Positions 6,393 to 9,868 of a stretch of DNA of 9,868 bases are shown one piece after another; the stretch's first letter is position 1, and the number at the start of each line of letters is the position of its first letter. The position numbers and the translations under genes were made by a program. The notes under the pieces were generated by a model that was not told the origin of the DNA, made no database searches, and saw nothing but the letters and a program-made list of their open reading frames with translations. The stretch comes from DASTHV01 sp035718045 (lineage in GTDB: Bacteria > Patescibacteriota > Saccharimonadia > Saccharimonadales > UBA10212): NCBI GenBank assembly GCA_035718045.1, contig DASTHV010000066.1, positions 1 to 9,868 of the forward strand, in the 5' to 3' direction.

Positions 6393-6597
6393 GCTGGGTG
6401 CCTTTTTTGACAAAGGCGTATATACGCCAATGATGAGTAAAATAAGTCAGTTTGGCTGTAAGAGATCGACGATTAAGATGGTGGATTCGGAACAAAAAAG
6501 CCACCATAACTATTTCAACTAAAATCAACATCTCACTGAATGTGATTTGAAGATTCGTGCCTGGAATCAGGCCTAGTACCAATAACTCATTAAGCAT
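6376..6597 (-). CDS. Small membrane protein of unknown function with GLIPGTN motif
   Basis: I do not recognise a named family. The 73-residue product begins MLNELLVLGLIPGTNLQITF, has one strongly hydrophobic segment (about 22-36) and a basic, His/Arg/Lys-rich C-terminal half (RIHHLNRRSLTAKLTYFTHHW-like) that should face the cytoplasm. Coding support comes from signals outside the reading frame: AGAGG at 6605-6609 lies 7 bases before the ATG at 6597, and a TATAAT lies a further 6 bases upstream. In-frame GTG codons at 6603 and 6600 are poorer starts because they crowd the Shine-Dalgarno. The gene overlaps the 3' end of sbcB by 17 bases, tail to tail. The GLIPGTN-plus-hydrophobic layout resembles small uncharacterised Saccharibacteria proteins from memory, which I cannot check. 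It could act as a membrane anchor or partner; no function can be assigned. Confidence 0.65.
   Translation of the reverse strand: MLNELLVLGLIPGTNLQITFSEMLILVEIVMVAFLFRIHHLNRRSLTAKLTYFTHHWRIYAFVKKGTQLNLPV
6415..6428. repeat. 14-bp perfect palindrome
   Basis: GGCGTATATACGCC reads the same on both strands. It lies 23 bases after the sbcB stop and inside the small minus-strand ORF, where it encodes part of RIYAF. No T-run follows on either strand and a hairpin would have almost no loop, so it is a poor terminator. It could be a dimeric protein-binding site or chance. Confidence 0.4.
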
Positions 6598-6614
6598 CAC
6601 CACACCTCTACTTG

Positions 6615-6620
6615 ATTATA
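6615..6620 (-). promoter_or_regulatory. -10 box for the small membrane-protein gene
   Basis: Read on the minus strand this is a perfect TATAAT, with transcription expected to start near 6608. That places the AGAGG ribosome site at the very 5' end of the message and gives a leader of about 11 bases. I find no good -35 at 16-18 bases upstream. Confidence 0.5.
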
Positions 6621-6692
6621 CTGTAGTACTTTATTGCTAAATAATCAACTCCATTGTAAACATAAGCATGACCTTTCCTCACTACTAAGGAC

Positions 6693-6721
6693 TAGAAAAA
6701 TCCGGCCAAAACCTGTATAAT
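6693..6721 (+). promoter_or_regulatory. uvrA promoter
   Basis: TAGAAA (6693-6698, four of six matches to TTGACA) is followed after exactly 17 bases by a perfect TATAAT (6716-6721). The start of transcription is expected near 6728, giving a leader of about 96 bases before the uvrA GTG. This is the best two-part promoter in the window. The 10 bases just upstream of the -10 box form one arm of an inverted repeat, suggesting a regulator could cover the spacer. No classical LexA box (CTG-N10-CAG or GAAC-N4-GTTC) is evident. Confidence 0.65.
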
Positions 6722-6801
6722 CATCCAGCACCAAAAACTTGATACTTCGTAATCTGATTGCAGACTACTCCGTTCAGGTTTTGGAGCTGGACAAAGTTTG
6801 G
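6706..6801 (+). repeat. Nested repeats across the uvrA promoter and leader
   Basis: CCAAAACCTG (6706-6715), abutting the -10 box, is perfectly complementary to CAGGTTTTGG (6775-6784). A near copy, CCAAAAACTTG (6731-6741), and an inverted near copy, CAAAGTTTGG (6792-6801), sit inside, giving two forward then two reverse arms. The first arm is upstream of the predicted transcription start, so the perfect pair cannot be an RNA hairpin from that promoter. The arms could be operator half-sites, or arms 2-4 could form alternative leader hairpins just before the ribosome site at 6812. Confidence 0.5.
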
Positions 6802-6823
6802 CTTAATTTTCGGAGGTAAATAG

Positions 6824-9634
6824 GTGGACTTTATTAAAGTTAGGGGGGCCCGCGAACATAATCTTAAGAATGTTTCGCTGGAGATTCCCCGCAATAAGTT
6901 AGTGGTGATTACCGGACTTTCGGGCTCCGGCAAGTCTTCCTTGGCTTTTGATACGATTTACGCCGAAGGCCAACGCCGGTACGTTGAAAGTCTCAGCGCC
7001 TACGCCCGTCAGTTTCTGGGTTTGATGGAAAAGCCGGATGTTGACCAGATTGACGGTTTAAGCCCGGCGATCAGCATCGACCAAAAATCGACCAGCCGTA
7101 ACCCGCGCAGCACGGTAGCAACGGTAACCGAAATTTACGATTATCTACGGCTTTTGTTCGCGCGGATCGGCGTTCCGCACTGCCCGATTTGCGGCAAGCC
7201 GGTCAACCGCCAAACTGCCGGCAGTGTGATTGATAAAGTGGCGGGGGGCAAAGCCGGCACTCGGCTAATTATCTTGGCGCCGATCGTGGTTGATAAAAAG
7301 GGCGCCTTTGAGCATATTCCCGAACAATACATGCGTGCCGGCTTTGCCCGCGCCCGTGTTGACGGCGTGATTTATGCCCTGGATGAATTCCCGACATTGG
7401 ATAAAAACTACAAACACAACATCGAAATCGTAGTGGACCGGCTGGTCAATAACGAAGAAAACCGCAGCCGCTTAGCTCAAAGCGTAGAACAAGCCTTTGA
7501 TATAGCCGATGGTCTACTGATTGTCACTGATGCCGATGCCAAAGTTGATACGCTTTACAGCTTAAAATACGCTTGTGTTGACCACCCCGACGTAGCCATT
7601 CCGGAACTAGAGCCGCGCACCTTTAGTTTTAACAGCCCGCACGGCGCCTGTCCGGTGTGCACTGGCTTGGGTAATCGCCTGGAAGTAGACCCGGAATTAG
7701 TCATCCCAAATGGTCGGCTAACCATCGCTGAAGGTGCTATTCGCCCGTATAATCGCATCAACGTGGACGCCTGGTACATCAAAAAGCTCCAGGCAGTCGG
7801 CGATCGCTATGGTTTCAGCATCCACCAGCCGACCGGCGAGCTCAGCCAAAAGCAACTGGACGTAATCTTATACGGTACCGGCGATGAAACTTTCCGGGTC
7901 AGCCTGGGTATGGGGCGTAGCTTTAGTGCGACTTATGAAGGAGTTATCCCTAACCTTGAGCGGCGCCACCGGGAAACTGACAGCGATTTTATCCGCCGCG
8001 ACATTGAAAGATTTATGCAGGAGCGGCCGTGTAACGCCTGCAAAGGCAAGCGTTTAAAGCCCGAAGTGCTGGCGGTGACTGTTCACGGCAGCTCAATCAT
8101 AGACGTCTGCGAATTGGACATAGATAAAGCTATCGACTTCTTTAATTCAATGCAGCTAAGCCAAACCGAAGCCAAAATTGCCCAGCAAATCCTAAAAGAA
8201 ATCAACGCCCGCCTCAGGTTCTTGCAGGACGTCGGTTTGAATTACTTGAATTTAGCCCGCAGCGCCGTATCTTTGAGTGGCGGCGAGGCCCAACGCATCC
8301 GCCTGGCGACTCAAATCGGCTCCGGCCTGCAGGGTGTGCTGTATGTTTTGGACGAACCAAGTATCGGCTTGCATCAGCGCGACAATAAACGGCTGCTCAA
8401 TACGCTGGAACATCTGCGTGATTTGGGCAATAGCGTCTTGGTAGTCGAACATGATGAAGAAACTATCCGGACCGCCGATTATTTAATCGATATCGGACCG
8501 GGCGCCGGTATTCATGGCGGCCACGTGGTAGCCACCGGCACGCCGCAGCAAGTCGCCAAGGTTGAAAAAAGTATTACCGCTCAGTATCTGCGCGATGAAA
8601 AACGAATCGAAACGCCCAAAAAGCGGCGATCGGGCAACGATAAGGAGCTTGTCATTAAAGGCGCGCGCGAAAATAATTTAAAAAGTATCGACGTTAAGAT
8701 TCCGCTGGGCAAGCTAGTGGTAGTTAGCGGCGTATCCGGGTCCGGCAAATCGAGTTTAATAAATGATATCTTGGCTAAAGAACTTAGCGCCCGGCTGATG
8801 CGGGCTCAAACCGTGCCCGGTCGCCATAACGACATTGTTGGCATTAAAAATCTGGATAAAGCAATTGTTATAGACCAATCGCCAATCGGCCGCACGCCGC
8901 GATCCAACCCAGCTACCTACACCGGTGTTTTTACGCCTATTCGCGAGCTTTTTGCCCAAATGCCGGAAGCCAAGTTGCGCGGCTATAGCCCAGGGCGGTT
9001 CAGTTTTAATGTCAAAGGCGGCCGTTGCGAAAATTGTGCAGGGGACGGCGTTATAAAAATCGAGATGCACTTCTTGCCGGACGTTTACGTGCCGTGCGAA
9101 GTGTGTCACGGTAAGCGCTATAACCACGAAGCCCTGGAAATCCATTACAAAGGCAAGACCATCAGTGATGTTTTGGATATGACCTGCGAACAAGCCTTAG
9201 AGTTTTTTGACACGATTCCGGCGATTGCCCGTAAACTTCAAACCTTAGTCGACGTTGGTTTGGGCTACATCACCTTAGGCCAGCCGGCGACAACTCTAAG
9301 CGGCGGCGAAGCCCAGCGCATTAAACTGGCGAGCGAACTATCGCGGCGCCCCACCGGCCGGACACTCTATATTTTAGATGAACCAACTACCGGTTTGCAT
9401 ATGGCCGACGTCAAAAAACTTCTGCATGTTCTGCATGCATTAGTGGATACCGGCAACAGTATGATTGTTATTGAGCATAATTTAGACGTAATTAAAAACG
9501 CTGATCACGTAATCGACATGGGCCCGGAGGGCGGTGAAGCCGGCGGCCAGGTGGTTGCCGAAGGAACTCCCGAGCAAGTCGCCAAAAACAAACATAGTTA
9601 CACCGGCCAGTTCCTAGCAAAAATACTTAACTAG
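6824..9634 (+). CDS. uvrA: UvrABC excinuclease subunit A
   Basis: UvrA is the DNA-damage sensor of nucleotide excision repair; as a dimer it loads UvrB on damaged DNA. The 936-residue product is full length (E. coli has 940). It has both ABC ATPase modules: Walker A GLSGSGKSS (31-39) and GVSGSGKSS (636-644), signatures LSGGEAQ (484-490 and 825-831), Walker B LDEP (509-512 and 851-854), and switch His543 and His885. Cys-pair zinc modules are CPIC (120-123), CPVC (276-279) with CNAC (403-406), and CENC (735-738) with CEVC (758-761) in the conserved FSFNVKGGRC region. The GTG start is set by GGAGG at 6812-6816, 7 bases upstream. It has its own promoter and a strong palindromic terminator, so it is monocistronic here; uvrB and uvrC are not in the window. 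Nothing essential is missing or broken. Confidence 0.98.
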   Translation: MDFIKVRGAREHNLKNVSLEIPRNKLVVITGLSGSGKSSLAFDTIYAEGQRRYVESLSAYARQFLGLMEKPDVDQIDGLSPAISIDQKSTSRNPRSTVATVTEIYDYLRLLFARIGVPHCPICGKPVNRQTAGSVIDKVAGGKAGTRLIILAPIVVDKKGAFEHIPEQYMRAGFARARVDGVIYALDEFPTLDKNYKHNIEIVVDRLVNNEENRSRLAQSVEQAFDIADGLLIVTDADAKVDTLYSLKYACVDHPDVAIPELEPRTFSFNSPHGACPVCTGLGNRLEVDPELVIPNGRLTIAEGAIRPYNRINVDAWYIKKLQAVGDRYGFSIHQPTGELSQKQLDVILYGTGDETFRVSLGMGRSFSATYEGVIPNLERRHRETDSDFIRRDIERFMQERPCNACKGKRLKPEVLAVTVHGSSIIDVCELDIDKAIDFFNSMQLSQTEAKIAQQILKEINARLRFLQDVGLNYLNLARSAVSLSGGEAQRIRLATQIGSGLQGVLYVLDEPSIGLHQRDNKRLLNTLEHLRDLGNSVLVVEHDEETIRTADYLIDIGPGAGIHGGHVVATGTPQQVAKVEKSITAQYLRDEKRIETPKKRRSGNDKELVIKGARENNLKSIDVKIPLGKLVVVSGVSGSGKSSLINDILAKELSARLMRAQTVPGRHNDIVGIKNLDKAIVIDQSPIGRTPRSNPATYTGVFTPIRELFAQMPEAKLRGYSPGRFSFNVKGGRCENCAGDGVIKIEMHFLPDVYVPCEVCHGKRYNHEALEIHYKGKTISDVLDMTCEQALEFFDTIPAIARKLQTLVDVGLGYITLGQPATTLSGGEAQRIKLASELSRRPTGRTLYILDEPTTGLHMADVKKLLHVLHALVDTGNSMIVIEHNLDVIKNADHVIDMGPEGGEAGGQVVAEGTPEQVAKNKHSYTGQFLAKILN

Positions 9635-9646
9635 TTAAGTATTTTT
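9619..9646. terminator. Bidirectional intrinsic terminator between uvrA and the DedA gene
   Basis: AAAAATACTTAA (9619-9630) and TTAAGTATTTTT (9635-9646) are perfect inverse complements around CTAG, which is itself palindromic and contains the uvrA TAG stop. The run of T on one side and of A on the other gives a U-tract in both directions, as expected between two convergent genes. A second imperfect inverted pair, AAGGACACAGG (9647-9657) and CCTATGTCCTT (9670-9680), follows at once and overlaps the end of the minus-strand gene. Confidence 0.8.
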
Positions 9647-9663
9647 AAGGACACAGGTATATC

Positions 9664-9868
9664 CTATTGCCTATGTCCTTTGAAGAAATAGCTGTAATCT
9701 TCTTTTAAGCCCTTTTTGAGCGCGGCGCGACGGGCCGGGCTACGAGCGACACGCCAAAAGACAAAAACGTAGATTAAAACTAAACCAATGATGATTACCG
9801 GGAAAAAATACCGGTCAATGTCCGGTACAGTCGTGCCTACGGCGTAACCTAGCATTGTAACGCCGATC
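9664..9868 (-). CDS. C-terminal part of a DedA-family membrane protein (start beyond right edge)
   Basis: The frame stays open to the window edge (four more residues, IGVT, precede the internal Met at 9855), so the gene almost certainly begins outside. The 67 visible residues read IGVTMLGYAVGTTVPDIDRY, then a membrane segment (FFPVIIIGLVLIYVFVFW), then a basic cytoplasmic tail ending KGHRQ. The LGY-x-x-G-x-x-(I/V)P pattern followed by a last transmembrane helix and a short basic tail is typical of DedA/SNARE-associated membrane proteins, which are linked to lipid carrier flipping and envelope homeostasis. The functional acidic residues of the family lie upstream and are not visible. It converges on uvrA across a palindromic terminator. 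The family call rests on a short segment and is good but not certain. Confidence 0.72.
   Translation of the reverse strand, partial: IGVTMLGYAVGTTVPDIDRYFFPVIIIGLVLIYVFVFWRVARSPARRAALKKGLKEDYSYFFKGHRQ

Noticed and set aside
6407..6436. Promoter with a consensus TTGACA at 6407-6412
   Set aside because: No acceptable -10 box lies 16-18 bases downstream (the sequence there is ATGATG-like), and it sits inside the small minus-strand gene.
6390..6440. TGA recoding (Gracilibacteria-type code) extending SbcB
   Set aside because: SbcB already matches the E. coli length and C-terminus at this TGA, and no gene in the window has an in-frame TGA.
6706..6784. The perfect inverted pair as an attenuator hairpin in the uvrA leader
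   Set aside because: The left arm lies upstream of the predicted transcription start, so it would not be in the mRNA made from that promoter.
8756..9193. 145-residue open frame on the minus strand inside uvrA
   Set aside because: It lies wholly within the conserved second half of uvrA, has no ribosome site I can see, and its product shows no recognisable motif; it is the complement of a real gene.
1..9868. Defence island, mobile element or other new multi-gene system
   Set aside because: All large genes are recognisable housekeeping families with intact motifs; there is no transposase, integrase, CRISPR repeat, toxin-antitoxin pair or terminal repeat structure.

Overview
This window looks like ordinary chromosome from a small-genome bacterium. 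Candidatus Saccharibacteria (TM7) or a related Patescibacteria lineage is the best guess. The guess rests on gene content and style: several GTG/TTG starts, very tight spacing, a RuvX/MltG pair, a membrane-anchored LysM-CHAP wall hydrolase, a SbcB-type exonuclease I and a small hydrophobic protein with a GLIPGTN motif. TGA ends the exonuclease gene at the length expected for its family, so TGA is read as stop, unlike in Gracilibacteria or Absconditabacteria. The placement is inference; no rRNA or other marker is present to settle it.

Layout. Positions 1-1558 form a + strand operon: the tail of an unidentified gene, ruvX, then mltG. A new + strand promoter near 1618 probably serves a LysM-CHAP peptidoglycan hydrolase (about 1740-2795), which ends in a hairpin. 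An AT-rich, internally repetitive spacer (2811-2928) leads into obgE (2929-4206). obgE meets tail to tail with a minus-strand endonuclease/exonuclease/phosphatase-family gene (4203-4940). That gene and sbcB (4962-6392) are divergent, with only 21 bp between start codons and a near-symmetric -10 element in the gap. A small minus-strand membrane-protein gene (6376-6597) overlaps the end of sbcB. A 226-bp divergent region then carries a good promoter and an inverted repeat ahead of uvrA (6824-9634). uvrA converges, across a perfect 28-bp palindromic terminator, on the C-terminal end of a DedA-family membrane protein that runs off the right edge.

How the genes relate. Two themes stand out: cell-wall processing (MltG, LysM-CHAP hydrolase) and DNA/RNA maintenance (RuvX, SbcB, EEP nuclease, UvrA), with the ribosome-associated GTPase Obg between them. 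These are mostly conserved housekeeping genes. I see no tRNA, rRNA, CRISPR array, insertion sequence, phage gene or recognisable defence cassette, and no convincing new multi-gene system. The points most worth a second look are the compact bidirectional promoter that implies leaderless mRNAs, the nested repeats at the uvrA promoter, the unresolved start of the LysM-CHAP gene, the small membrane protein, and a variant G4 motif in Obg.
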